From contig JASAMV010006751.1 of the NCBI GenBank assembly GCA_030248065.1, positions 32,678 to 96,677 on the forward strand: a DNA stretch of 64,000 bases. The letters run 5' to 3'. Positions 32,813 to 44,063 of this stretch are shown in pieces (within the stretch, counting starts at the first letter, position 1; every line of letters begins with the position of its first letter). Origin of the DNA: Rhynchonema sp. JSB1_4. Its lineage: Eukaryota; Nematoda; Chromadorea; Monhysterida; Xyalidae. The notes under the pieces were generated by a model. The model ran no database searches and was not told the DNA's origin. It saw only the letters and a program-made list of their open reading frames with translations. The position numbers and the translations under genes are program-made.

Positions 32813-33482
32813 CACTGGGTGATATTTTCGAAACGGTGTAAAGGTCAGTTTATACTTGCGTATTTTTCCGCAAAATATATTTTTGGAAAAAAACCGTTTT
32901 TTTTTCGAAAAAAAAACCGTTTTTTTTCCTAATATTTTTTCAGTACTTAAAGGATACCCATGGTCTAAAAACGCCTATTTTGGAGAAAATTTTGTCGGGA
33001 AATGGCCTGAAACAGGCTAAAAAATGCACTTGGAGATTAAAAAGTGCTCATTTTGAACTGTTTAGCACCGATTTACATTGGTTTTGACAACATCCTTTCG
33101 CAACCTTTGAAAATATTTCGGAAATTTTTGGAAAAAAAACCGTTTTTTTTCCAAAAGTGGGCACTTGGAAAAATTTCCTGAAAAATAAAAACGTATTTTT
33201 CCGGGCCTCGGAAAAAAAACGTTTTTTTTCGGTTTTTTTCCGGAAAAAAAATGGTTTTTTTTCCGGCCCGCAAGTATAGGTCAGTTGGGTGTAAAGGTCG
33301 GTGGAAGCCTCGGTCGACAGCTCAGTGTGATAGACCTCGGTGTAAACTTGAAACATTCCACGTTAATAACAGGCAATGTTTCACGTTCACACCGAGCTAC
33401 GCCGACCGAGCTTTCGACCGAACTTTACACCGACCTTTACGCCCAACTGACCTTTACACCGTTTCGAAAATTCCACCCACTG
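32813..33482. repeat. palindromic element H, directly after the SDHAF4 stop
   Basis: Inverted arms: the left arm begins CACTGGGTGATATTTTCG at 32813 and the right arm ends CGAAAATTCCACCCACTG near 33482. They share GTGTAAAGGTCAGTTGGG and CGGTGTAAA blocks; the loop is near 33360. The left arm is split by a family G element, while the right arm keeps the uninterrupted sequence and so serves as the empty-site control. The start, about 4 nt after the SDHAF4 TGA, means the SDHAF4 3' UTR is largely transposon. Confidence 0.88.
32851..33278. mobile_element. family G element (TATACTTGCG ends) inside palindrome H
   Basis: Ends TATACTTGCG and CGCAAGTATA; exact 8-bp duplication GGTCAGTT on both sides (32843-32850 and 33279-33286). 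Subterminal zones are runs such as GGAAAAAAACCGTTTTTT. This is the intact version of the copy at 43031-44333, which is itself interrupted. No open frame of note. Confidence 0.93.
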
Positions 33483-33705
33483 TGTGATCACAGTGTGTGT
33501 TTACTTTGACAGTCTGTCCTTACTTTTGCATAAACAATTATAAATATCATTGATTTGTGTTTACATTTTGTCGACCCGTTCCCTGTCTCCGTCTGGTCTG
33601 TGTGCTATGACGCTACTTCTTTCATGCTTGCTATCCGTTCATGTTTCGTCAATGTTTTGTTTATTTTCCACGGCAGATTTTCCGTGGCTGTTCCTGTACG
33701 CCATC

Positions 33706-35148
33706 ATGAGCGACCAATATTCCATCGCTTGTTCCGAGTCCGTGTCTAAGTCTGGGGGCAAAACGGAAACCCATTTCCAACTGACACCTGGCGGCTTTGG
33801 CATTGGGTTGTCTGTAACGACCGACATCTGCACAGATGGCGTTCATACCCCCTTGACCTGTAACTACTGCGGTCGCAAAGCACAGAGATCGAGTTCCAGC
33901 TTAGTTCGTTCGCATGTTGGTGTTGTCGAAGCCAGAGTGAAGAACTGGCCGGATGGTTTTGGAGGATCGGTGACCGTCTTGAATGCGCATCCGTTGATGA
34001 AAGATGGCGCTTCGATCAGCTGGGACCACGGTGACTTGGCCGTCAAAGATACCGACCGAGCGGTTGCGGCTGCGTATAGGAAGGAAGATAAATTGGACGA
34101 TGAATATGAGGAGCGGTCGGGTTCGAATCCACAAACACGTAAGCGTGCTTTTTTTGTCTTATCTCTATGTCATCACAGCACAATCTTCTTACCCAGCTTT
34201 TACAGTATAAGGTTTTGGAGCTTCGGGTTGGAAAATAAATGAGAATGAGTTTCAGAATGAGTTTCTAACAGTGAATTTGATGGTGAGTTCCTTTGTTGAC
34301 GGCATACATATTTCCAGCGCTCTCGATAGCAGTCACAATTGATTGGTTGCCCAAAGAGTTCGTGGCAGCTGACGAGTTGCTACTGCATCTACATGATCCA
34401 AGTGAAACATCACAAATCACCGTCAGGAGCTGTGACGATCAACAAATACAGCTGTCCGGTGAATGGATGTTGGAGTTTTCTTCTCTGCTGAAACGGTATT
34501 CTGAAGGTTGGTGTGGTTTCAGCTGAATGAGCTTGCAGCATACCTTGGTAATAGTCAAGGCGCTTCATAGGAAATTACGACATGAAGATGGCGAAGTCAA
34601 ATGACGGTTGTTTCGTGTGTGCCGAGTTTGATGCAGACGTGCTGCGTGTGTTGTTCACATTCGGAAAATTCAAGGTGAGAGAGCAGAGCACTCGTGACCT
34701 CAGACTTTTCAAAACTTGCAATAAAATGTAATCGCACTGGCACTTTCACAGAAAGTCATTCCGACGAAATTCCGCGACAGTTTCAAAAGCGTTGTGACCG
34801 CCGCTGATTTCTTCGGCGCTAACCGTGCCATGGACGAGCTATTTGCATTTGAAACCATGCGTTTGATCTACAAAGGTCATTCGGGGAATCGCAGTGTGAC
34901 GTGCAATCAAGATGAAGACTGGAACCGCATGGTCTGCTTGTTTGATGCCCAGAATATTATTGCTTCATTCACAGCAAGCTTGATTGCAGAGTGCTTCTGA
35001 GTACGTGGACCTGTGGCGTTTCGCACGTCGGCACAACTGTCCGGGAATCGCGAAAGCATTGGCGCGACATACGCACTGGTTTTACGATGCAATGCGCCAA
35101 AGTCAGCACATCTTCGAGGAATACGTGCAGTTGGTCGCGAATGCATGA
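33706..35148 (+). CDS. BTB/POZ-like protein, paralogue 1
   Basis: Five in-phase exons: 33706-34138, 34318-34506, 34571-34674, 34752-34931, 34990-35148, giving 354 aa. I do not recognise a named family. The N-terminal part of about 150 residues contains two CxxC-like cysteines (CNYCG) and the block GFGGSVTVLNAHPLMKDG; it could be a diverged MATH-like domain, which is a guess. The C-terminal half looks like a diverged BTB fold: a core of QIQLSGEWMLEFSSLLKRY, then FDADVLRVLFTFGKFK, then VVTAADFFGANRAMDELF, which resembles the BTB helix pair, then EYVDLWRFARRHN. BTB proteins are often Cullin-3 adaptors. An acceptor-like TTTTCCACGGCAG lies 29 nt before the ATG. A second copy follows at 36546. Confidence 0.8.
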
Positions 35149-35533
35149 ATTAGCTGGGATTCAGTGTCAGCGTTTTTATGTTGATTATTGTTAACTAGTT
35201 CACAATCAATTCCTTCTCTTGCTATGCGTTTTATATAAGTTCCATTAACTGAGCGACTTTCTTCCAATTTTGGTGAATTGATGTGTTGTTAGCATAATAT
35301 ACTCTACGTCTGGGTTCACTTTTGGTTTGTGAGTCATACAGATTCAATTGCATTTGCTTCTTACCGCCTTGAAATTTTGATGTTCGTTTGTTGCTATTAT
35401 TGTTAGTTCATTTCGCCTTAAGTGGGTATTTTCGCACGTGTATAATTATTGGTCTGGGCATCGTGAGAGCTGCACATACCAAGAAAAGAACCCATTTTGC
35501 AGCATGAGGAGATGCCCAGGCAAGAGATGGATC

Positions 35534-35880
35534 ATAAACCGCCGCGGACGAACCCAATTTATACCTGTGCATTCAGGCAAACTGCCTGATCAAAAAGGTG
35601 ACCAAGCCAAAGAATGTTTTCGTGTTTCGTTCCCGGTTGTTCCTGCTTGAAATGCATCTCCAGGTCGCATGCTAAACGTTAGACTTCCGGTGCTTTGTCT
35701 TTCATGACGCCTTGAGTAGCGTCTAAAACATGCGAGGTTTGACGGGGGCTTGAAATGCAAAAACCCTTTTCAAACTTAGCACGTGAACAAACAGACCAAA
35801 TCCGCCGCGGACCAGCCCAATTTATACACGCGCATTCAGGCAAACCGCCTGATCGAAAAGGTGTCAAGGCCATTGAGTGT
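35534..35880. repeat. two direct repeats of about 80 bp
   Basis: Copies at about 35537-35612 and 35801-35876 share CCGCCGCGGAC, CCCAATTTATAC, GCATTCAGGCAAAC and GCCTGATC in the same order, at about 85-90% identity. They lie between the two BTB-like genes. No gene is seen in 35149-36545 otherwise; this stretch holds the 3' flank of paralogue 1, with an AATAAA near 36350. Confidence 0.75.
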
Positions 35881-37067
35881 TTCTTATGATATTTGCAGCG
35901 CACTAACTATATAGTTTTTGCCAGCTCCATGAATCGAATCGAAATTCTAATAACGACCGCAACTAAGAGTTCAGTTGCCATGTCGTTGGACCAAGAAAAA
36001 CAGGAAAGACTGTAATCTGTTGAACTACCATTCCATGGTGCATTTTTTGTTGTTAATTTTCTTCCACTGTCTGCCAGTGTTTATTATCTTTGCTCGTTCA
36101 TGATTATATTTTGGTAAAGTCGATCGGCTGCTAATCACGATAAAATATGTATTTTTTTGAATCCGTGCGGATTTTGTATTGTGTTGCGGATATGTGTTGT
36201 TCAAGGGTATTGCCAATCCATGACATGTGTCGTGAGATAGTTGCAGGCTATTGTGGTGTCATGGATGGAGGTTTATTTTTGTTTTTGTGTGCCTTTCTTG
36301 AAATTTTTGTCATCCCAAATGCTGGTCTTTTATTGTCAGTCTATTCCGAATAAACACCCGGCTGGCTGCTGCTACATATCGCCGTTTATCAGCTTATTTT
36401 GGTTTTGCAGTTCGTGTCTGCCTCTGGCCTGCGGGCTGTTTCTTACCTGGTTCAGACAACGTTCGCCTGTGTGATGAGGTTTGTGTTCTGTTCGATATGA
36501 GTTCTTCCAGGCCAAATCGAAGTTTTTCGGATCCAGCTGACAAAAATGTGCGACACGTATTCGGTTGTCACTCCAGAGCCCACCTTGCCATCGGCAATTG
36601 TGAACGATTTTCAAGTCACACCTGGCGACTTCGGCATTCACGTCCTGGTAGCGTGTGAAGTGTATAGACACGGTTCATATCAGCCTTTCAACTACAGCTT
36701 ATTTCGTGCCACTGCCATCTTCCCAAACCCCACTTGTGCCACCCCAAAAAAACGTCTTGAGTCAGATGAGGAACCTACTCCAAGTGAATCCCGCCTAGTC
36801 GGTGTGATCGAAGTGAGCGTCAAGAATTCGCCTGGTGCCCTCGGTGGATCGGTGACTGTGTCTAATGCACATTCGTTGATGCAAGATGGTGTTTCAACTG
36901 TTTGGGGTCATGGCGATTCTGCCATCAAACACAACAATCTCAATCTCAAGTGCATGCCACTGATTCAAGTTAGTGTTCACTTCTTGCTTCAAATGTAGCA
37001 TAGATGTTCTCCTTGCTCTATTATGACGCACTTATGTTTGGTTTATTGCGTCTGCACCAACTCAATA

Positions 37068-37145
37068 GATATTGAAGACGAAGGTTAAGAGTAAGAAGGA
37101 TAATTAGATATTGAAGACGAAGGTTAAGAGGAAGAAGGATAATTA
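37068..37145. repeat. 39-bp tandem duplication in intron 1 of paralogue 2
   Basis: Two adjacent copies of a unit beginning AGATATTGAAGACGAAGG and ending AAGAAGGATAATT, differing by one base. No other repeat arms nearby. Confidence 0.85.
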
Positions 37146-37816
37146 CAAAACCTGGTGTAGAGTTTACGGACAGGAAAATAAATGCAAAACAGGGCGTGAG
37201 AGTTATGGGATTTATTGTCATACTTGTTGCCAACGCGCCTGCAATATTCTAGTTTGCAGTCTTAGGAGCGTACCCTATTTCAAAACACTGCAGAATCCCC
37301 GCTGACAATAACAGTCGTGGTTGATTGGTTGCCCAAACAGTTCGTGGCAACCGACCCCTCGGTCCCACGTCTGCACGATCCAGATGAAACATCACGAATC
37401 ACCATCGAAAGCAGTGACCATCAACAAATCCAGCTGTCTGGTGAATGGGTGCTGGAATTTTCACCTATATTAAAACAGTGCTCCACAGGTCAGGTCAGCA
37501 AGTGTTGTTTCGATTTTCCATTTTTTTCAGTCAAATTATGGGAAACAGTTTGCAGGAGGTTACAACACGAAGCTGACAAAATCAACTGATGGTTGATTCG
37601 AATGTGCTGAATTTGATGCCGACGCGCTACGTGTGCTGTTCATGTACGGAAAGTCCAAGGTAGGGCTTTGCTGGTTGTCAGTGCAACGAAGTTGATTCGG
37701 AAAAAGCAATCGTTGGGGCTGTCATCCGTGATGGCGGATCGCTGGTTGTCGGTGCTGCGGCAGAGGAACAAAGCAGCCCACTTACATAACCATTCTTACG
37801 CCATGTCGAAGGGTTA

Positions 37817-38203
37817 GAGGTCGTTTGGTACCCGACATCTGGAAATACCCGACATCGACAGTTCAAAAAAACCCGCCACCAGACATCTAGTTATTGGACC
37901 AAAAACAAACAAATTTTTGCTCATTTGCATCATCAGTGCAATTTTTCGGCTCAAGTTACTGAATTCAAGTTTTTTCACACGAAATAAACAGCAAAATGTC
38001 ACATTCTACGTCTTCGGAAACATTTGTTTCGAAGAAAATTTTCTCTCAAAAATGTTCTCGCAGCAAAACTCATGATTTGAACCGTAAGTGTGAGGTGTCG
38101 GCTGTCGGGTCCAAAAAACCGACATCCGACATCTGGAGACACCCGACACCTACACTTTTTTGGCACCCGATACCCTACAGCCGACACCCGACATCTCTCT
38201 AAC
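37817..38203. mobile_element. family F element in an intron of paralogue 2
   Basis: Starts GGGTTAGAGGTCG and ends near CATCTCTCTAAC; the interior matches the COG4-intron copy, including the GACATCTGGA blocks and the AT-rich centre. The target duplication is not clear. It lies between exons 3 and 4. Confidence 0.78.
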
Positions 38204-38352
38204 GCCAGCTGTGGGACAAAAACCATTTTTATCCAGTGCTTGTTCGAAAGTTGTCTTTTGAGACGAATTACAACTGAGATCTGTCCGAGCGAAAAAAATT
38301 GGACCTTTTATGGGAGGGGGCGGTCAAAGGTGGCCATAAAATGGCTGTATCT

Positions 38353-38369
38353 GACGCGCGAAGCGCGCG
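38353..38369. repeat. GCGCGAAGCGCGC palindrome
   Basis: A perfect short inverted repeat around GCGCGAAGCGCGC in the intron of paralogue 2. The same motif recurs in unrelated repeats across the window; see the separate finding. Confidence 0.7.
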
Positions 38370-39503
38370 ATTGTTTTTTACTTGCACAACACGGACGACA
38401 GTACTGACGATGACCAGCAGTCCGACTGTCACGACGAGGGACTCTCAATAAAGTTCACAATTCCTGCAGAAGGTCAATCCTGCGAAATTCCGCGACAGTT
38501 TCAAACGTGTTGTGACGGCGGCCGATTTCTTCGGCGCTAATCATGCGATGGACGAATTGTTTGGTTTCGGAACCCAACGCTTGATCTATAAAGGCCACTC
38601 GGGAAGTCCACGTGTGTCGTGCGACAAAGACAGAGATTGGGAATGCATGGTTTGTGCAAATCTTGTTTTTTACTGATAGGCTCAATGAATTATTGCTTAT
38701 TCTCGCCTGCTTTTCAATAAAAAACATTGTTCTGACTTGAATCACGAATGGATTTGTTTGCAGAATGTTTCTGAATACGTGGATCTGTGGCGTTTTGCCC
38801 ATCAGCACAAAAGTCGCGGAATTGTGAAAATGCTGGCTCGCTATGCGCACTGGTTTTGGGACGATTTGAGACAAAACGAGCTGATGTTTGAAGAATACCT
38901 GCAGCTGATTTCAAATGTGTAGATTTTCAGCTTTTCGATTGTCATGAGTTCATTTCGAGGCATATTTCCCATTTTCTATTGTTTTACGGGTGCGGGGCGG
39001 GCTTTACAATACATGCGGTCAGCAGGTCAGTTTGACGCGCAAACGCGCCTGCATTGTGAATCCGGCCTTGCACCGCTCATTGTCAAGTTCGGTTTTTTGT
39101 TCAAAGTCAAAATTATCGTGTTGTTATTGATATCTTATTGATGCCAAGCAGATTCGATTGTATGTGCCTTTTCTTGAAATCTTGTTATTCCAATGGCTGC
39201 TCATCCATGTGATTTTTGTGCTCTGCCTGTCCTACCGCGATACAACAAATGAAAAATTGTGCTGGCAAATAAGCATGAAGCCCAGTGCTTTTCTGGTGTA
39301 TATCGCTTGTTGGCCAACCTTGTTTTCAGCAGTTCATGTCTGCGTCTGGTCTGCGGGCTGTGGCTTATCAAATGTGAACGTTGTTTAGTGCCAATCTGTG
39401 CACTGTGTGTGGTATTAGGTCCCAGAATGTTATCGATAACATTCATTCCATCTCTTTTTCAGACCCGCACTTGTTCGTGTTTCATTTTGCAAATCCCTAA
39501 ATC

Positions 39504-42148
39504 ATGACCAAGACCCACGCCAAGAGTCAGGCAGCGCAACGAAATGCGGCCGCTCGGAAAACTGTGATGTCTGATTTTAAAGGGTCATCGTTCGGTGATC
39601 CCGGTTGTATCTGTAACTTTCTGATGCCACGCAGATGTATTTTTGGTAAGAAATCTTCGATGGTTCGTTTAGTTTTCTCAACCTTCCAATGTATGGTTAT
39701 TATCCAGGCAAAGATATCGACGTATCCAATCCAGTCAACTGTCAACAACTTGTGTGCAGCAACGAAGCGAAATGCGATACCAATTTGTGGATTCATAACG
39801 AGTGTCTCGCGAAATTCGAGGATTACTTAGTCGAATTACAAGTATCGTGTTAATTTTTTTTCGATCACACCTAACGATGATTGTTCAAATACATCATGTA
39901 TTTCATACGTGCGTTTCAGTACCACTCAGTGGGCACGCGTGCTGGGCCCAACACCAACTGGACGCACAAACAACGAGTACAGAATATTTGGAACAAGAAA
40001 GGCTACGATGTGATATTTCGACAGTGTCGCTGTCCGTGCAGTGGATTTGTGAAGCGAAATGTTGATGTCGGCGTTCATTTTTGTTATTCGTCTGGGCTTG
40101 TTTCTGTGCAATCGTTTTAGGTTTGTTTTTTTTTCAGGAAAGGCCAGAAGTTGCTAACCAAGAACAGGCAAAACTGAAAAAGCAGAAACACAAGAACGAC
40201 CTGCCAACGTTGAACAGTCGACCAGTGCGACCCCAGGATCAAGTTGGTTCGTAATCTTCACGTTTTGCACCAAATTTCGAGCTCGGTTAGGTTTCCGAAC
40301 TTATCTCATTACAGGCTGGTCCAGCGCTGAAGCACAGAAGAGGTTGGCAGCAAACAAACGAGAACGAACACAAAGTGAGAATCTTCTACCAGAAAGTGAC
40401 GGCTGCACTGCACCACCCGTCATCGGCAGTGCACTCAATTTTGAGGATTTCCTGAACAGTTAGTTGATGTCTCAATTTTTCGTTTTTGTTTTGAACACTG
40501 TACTTTTTTTTTAATCAATTTTCAAGCATTTTAGCAGCTACGGCCACAGCACCCAAACGAAATCGCCACCGTTCGCATTCACGCAGCGCTTTTATCGACG
40601 CGAACATGACACCACAAAGTCAAGGTGTTGTTATTATTTTTGGCTCATCTTTGCTCCAATTTATATGTTTTTTATTACTTCTGAGACGCAGCTGTGGCAC
40701 AATCTCTGTCGCAAGTGTCGAGCTCCAGCTCAGGAAAGGGCAGGCCGATTCGAACCAAAGCCAAACTGTTAAAGTTAGTGGGTCTTATCTTATTTCGGAG
40801 GGCTTCAGACAAAAATAACGACGATCGTTTTTGTTGCAGACGCGTTGAAGAGATGTTGCAGCAAGAGAATGGCGTTCTGTGGAGTGAGCACGACGAATTA
40901 TTGTCATTGCATCTGCTGACGGTACCGAAAGTCTGGGCGCAAATTGAGAAAAGTGGCGGCTTGTTCGGATGGCTGTTCGAGAACGCGCCTGAACATTGGA
41001 CGGTGGATGAAAATATGATAAAGGTGTGAAAAGAGAATCCGGCAATGGCTTTTCTTTCCAAGATTGGTCATGCGATATCAAGCTTGGTGATCAGTCCGGC
41101 TCCGTCTTGCCTTGGTCACGCGACTTTGTGCAGTTATGCAGGATATTTCGAGATTCGCTTGTGCAACGTAAAAGTTTTGTTATTTGTGTGGGAACAAATT
41201 TTACACTGGTCTAAATTGGTGACTTCGCCAAATCTCGACATATCCTTAAAGCCAAAGGTAGAGTGACCAAGACAAAGTTTAATATAGCCCTTTTGGGTCA
41301 AAAACAGCCAAATGAAAAATCAATGTCTGTTTTCCAGTGCGCCATCTACTATTCGCGGTCGTCGACACCGAAAACGGAACCTATCGAACCGGATCCCGAC
41401 CCAGAACCGAACCTCCAAATGCCCCGTCCTGGTTCAGCAACGTCATCATCCTATTACACCAGTCGACAACCGTCTTCATCATCCAACTACGAATCGTGCA
41501 ACAGTCAACGAACGCTGGTGGATGCCACGGCACAGAATTATGTGAATCCGAAACAGGCAGAGCACCAGGTTCGGTTTTGTGTCGATTGAAGGGTTTGTTT
41601 GGCAGTACAGCGTTTACCATATGGTGACTAGATCGAGATGCGTGATTTATACGCTTGGTTGCGCTCGACGGTGTGTTGCCAGTCGAACGTCTTTGTTTTG
41701 ATCAGTTTATCATGTGAACGTGGCGTGAACATTGTTTCAGATTCTCATCCTGCGACCTCTCGACTCGGTTGGGAAGGACGCACCAACGCGTCACCGCAGT
41801 GGCTCGTCCGGTTATTCGTCGTTGTCCACACCGACCACGTTGATTAGTGAAACATCACCTGAACTCGACGTTGTGCAACAGTTATTGGCGATTGAAAAGA
41901 AAGAGAAACGGAAAAACTCAACCAACATTATTGCACAACCAGAACCACTGAAGGATGAAAACACCAAAGAATTCCTGATGCCGGATCCACCGATCCCTTC
42001 GTGCTTGGAGGCCGGTCGGCGCGACAAAGTGCGCACTGTGACCATGACTGACCTGTCAATCCATCATTTCATTAGTACACGTCGTGCGAATGCATTCAAA
42101 GCTGCCGGGCATTTGTTGGATGCGGTTATTGCAACGTTACAGGATTGA
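39504..42148 (+). CDS. HECA: Headcase protein homologue (HECA)
   Basis: In flies headcase restrains growth and differentiation of imaginal and neural cells and binds Unkempt in the mTOR pathway; human HECA is linked to the cell cycle. Ten in-phase exons: 39504-39645, 39708-39841, 39920-40066, 40138-40246, 40315-40458, 40535-40624, 40692-40773, 40840-41023, 41338-41568, 41741-42148, giving 556 aa. Seen: N-terminal Cys-rich domain with LVCSNEAKCDTNLWIHNECL; the second Cys motif GYDVIFRQCRCPCSGFVKR; a Lys/Arg-rich linker; the conserved SEHDELLSLHLLT and GLFGWLFENAPEHWTVDE; a Ser/Thr-rich region; a helical C-terminus. An acceptor-like TCTCTTTTTCAG lies 41 nt before the ATG, and an AATAAA lies about 335 nt after the stop. 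Confidence 0.93.
41086..41250. repeat. dispersed intronic repeat, family I (Headcase copy)
   Basis: Fills most of the intron 41024-41337. It has ATCAAGCTTGGTGATC near its start, then GTAAAAGTT, ACAAATTTTACA and CTAAATTGGTGAC. The same ordered blocks occur in introns of nicastrin (about 49369-49570) and NELF-A (about 62690-62970). The arms are weakly inverted, so it is an old palindromic element. Confidence 0.6.
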
Positions 42149-42481
42149 AATTAGGATTATTAGTTGTGATTTGCGGTTGAATTTTCATATAATACAAAAT
42201 TGTCATACGTTTTTAGTGATTTTTTTGAAGGCGCTGATCTTTTGGTTTGTTGTTCTGGTCCTTGCGTTTAATTTTCTATTGTTCGAAGAGTATATATAGT
42301 TAGATCTGTAATAGTACAATGCAAGTGCAGGTTATTGTTTTTCTCCGCTTATGTTTTGTTCTCGTTCGTTGATTCCGTACTGATTTAGGTTTCAGTCTTC
42401 TTTTCTTCTTTTCCGTGTTGCATTTGTTACTGTTAGTGCCCATAACGTTTTATACTGGCACAGTGTAAGTGAACGCAATGA

Positions 42482-42487
42482 AATAAA
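42482..42487 (+). promoter_or_regulatory. polyadenylation signal AATAAA, Headcase gene
   Basis: AATAAA about 335 nt after the Headcase stop, followed by a T-rich stretch. It is the first AATAAA downstream on this strand. Confidence 0.6.
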
Positions 42488-43191
42488 GAGTACTGTTTCT
42501 TGAACACCGGTCTATTTTTCTGCTCGTTTCTTAATGAATGGGTCATGTTACCAGTGACGTGACCGATCGGGGCGTCGTCACTATCACAATCATTAATTGT
42601 ATTGTCACCAGGCAAGGATTCTTCCAGGCTCCATCGAGTCGTCTCCAATGGAATGCCATGAGGCGAGAAATGTTGCGAATTTTGGTCACCTCACCAACTA
42701 ATTCAAAATCTCAACCGTTCTGTGACAATTGCTGACAAGTCAACGGCTTCAAAAATGAGCACAACAATTGAATCCGGTCATCGAAATGCAAGAGAACGCA
42801 AATGCGGAGATAGAATTCGTGCTTCACAGAAACGGAATCCAACTGACGCGAAACTGCCGTATCCTAATTGAGTTGAGGTCTCGTTTCAGGCTTTAAATTA
42901 GGCGTGGACATGAGAAATGTGCACAGGTCTTCCTGGCTGGGGCCTAAGCCTAGGTTGAATCCAGTGGTGTAGCTACCCAGGCGGGGCGGCAACCTACTGT
43001 ACCACCCAAAATGCGGGGCGGCAACCAACCTATACTTGCGTATTTTTCCGCAAAATATATTTTTGGAAAAAAAACCGTTTTTTTTTTCGGAAAAAACCGT
43101 TTTTTTCCAAATATTTTTCCAGTACTTAAGGATACCCATGGTCCAAAAACGCCTATTTTGGAGAAAATTTTGTCGGGAAATGGCCTGAAAC

Positions 43192-44063
43192 CAGACAGAG
43201 GTCGCAATCGGGCCGGCCCGACCTCGGGCCGGGCCGGGCCGAGCCGGGCCGGGCCGGGCCGAGCCGGGCCGGGCCGGGCCGAGCCGGGCCGGGCCGCGAT
43301 TTTGGGCTTTTGGCTCGGGCCGGGCCGGGCCGGGCCGGAGATTTGGAGGGTCGGGCCGGGCCGGGCCGGGCACCCCGGCCCGAAGCTTCTGAAAGTGACT
43401 TATTTTACTGAAAAAGTAGGGTTTTTTTGTCCAAAATACTAAAATTTCTGACGGATTCAGCAAGTAAGTGATCAGCATTGTCCAGTCGTGTGGCTACCCA
43501 GGCGTGCAATCAACCTACTGTACCACCAGAAAGGCCTGAAATCAACCTACCTACTGTACCGACCGGCCGAGCTAGGGGGGAACAAAATTTTTTATGTCCA
43601 AGTTTAGATGAAAATATACTCTTAAAACCCTCAAAATTTTTCGATTATTTGGAGTGAAAAATATGGATTTTATACCATTTTGAGCCAAAAATAGCAACCT
43701 ACTGTACCAGCCGGGGGGCGGCGACCTACCTACTGTACCAGGATGGCGCGTCATCTACCTACTGTACCTAGGGGGGGACCCCCAGCCACACCATTAATAT
43801 TGTCTATCTGGCGACTTTTTCATGGAAAACAATGAAATTTCAACAAAAAAATTGATTCAAAAATCGCAAAAATTATGACAAAAATTGGGTTAAAATCTGA
43901 GCCAAAAATTCGGGCCGGGCCGGAGATTTGGGGGTTCGGGCCGGGCCGGGCCGGAGATTTGGGGGTACGGGTCGGGCCGGGCCGGGCCGGGCCGGGCCGG
44001 GCCGGAGATTTGGGGGCTCGGGCCGGGCCGGGCCGGCCAAACCCGGCCCGATTGCGACCTCTG
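43192..44063. mobile_element. hAT-like element, family B, third level of the nest
   Basis: Starts CAGACAGAGGTCGCAATCGG and ends CCGATTGCGACCTCTG; exact 8-bp duplication CCTGAAAC on both sides (43184-43191 and 44064-44071). The uninterrupted site is present once in the G copy near 33006-33013. GGGCC arrays lie at both ends. It carries family C in the centre. Confidence 0.94.
43483..43796. mobile_element. hAT-like element, family C, innermost level of the nest
   Basis: Starts CAGTCGTGTGGCTACCC and ends AGCCACACCATT(A), with diverged flanks GCATTGTC and ATATTGTC. Same position as in the B copy at 21949, where the duplication is exact. Contains CTACCTACTGTACC units at both ends. Confidence 0.85.

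Larger units (their letters stand above)
36546..38922 (+). pseudogene. BTB/POZ-like protein, paralogue 2, with in-frame TGA
   Basis: Five exons mirror paralogue 1: 36546-36968, 37266-37488, 37556-37659, 38470-38649, 38764-38922; the last three have exactly the same lengths (104, 180, 159 nt). Seen: SGEWVLEFSPILKQ, EFDADALRVLFMYGKSK, RVVTAADFFGANHAMDELF, EYVDLWRFAHQH and a normal stop. In exon 3, TGA at 37594-37596 replaces the TGT (Cys) of paralogue 1 inside STDG-x-FECAEFD. All other junctions and frames are intact, so this is either a very young pseudogene, a sequencing or assembly error, or a recoded codon. Intron 3 carries a family F element. Without the stop the product would be about the size of paralogue 1. 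Confidence 0.75.

Noticed and set aside
37594..37596. Selenocysteine codon as the main reading
   Set aside because: Only a possibility: no SECIS-like fold was recognised by eye, and a recent nonsense mutation is the simpler reading.
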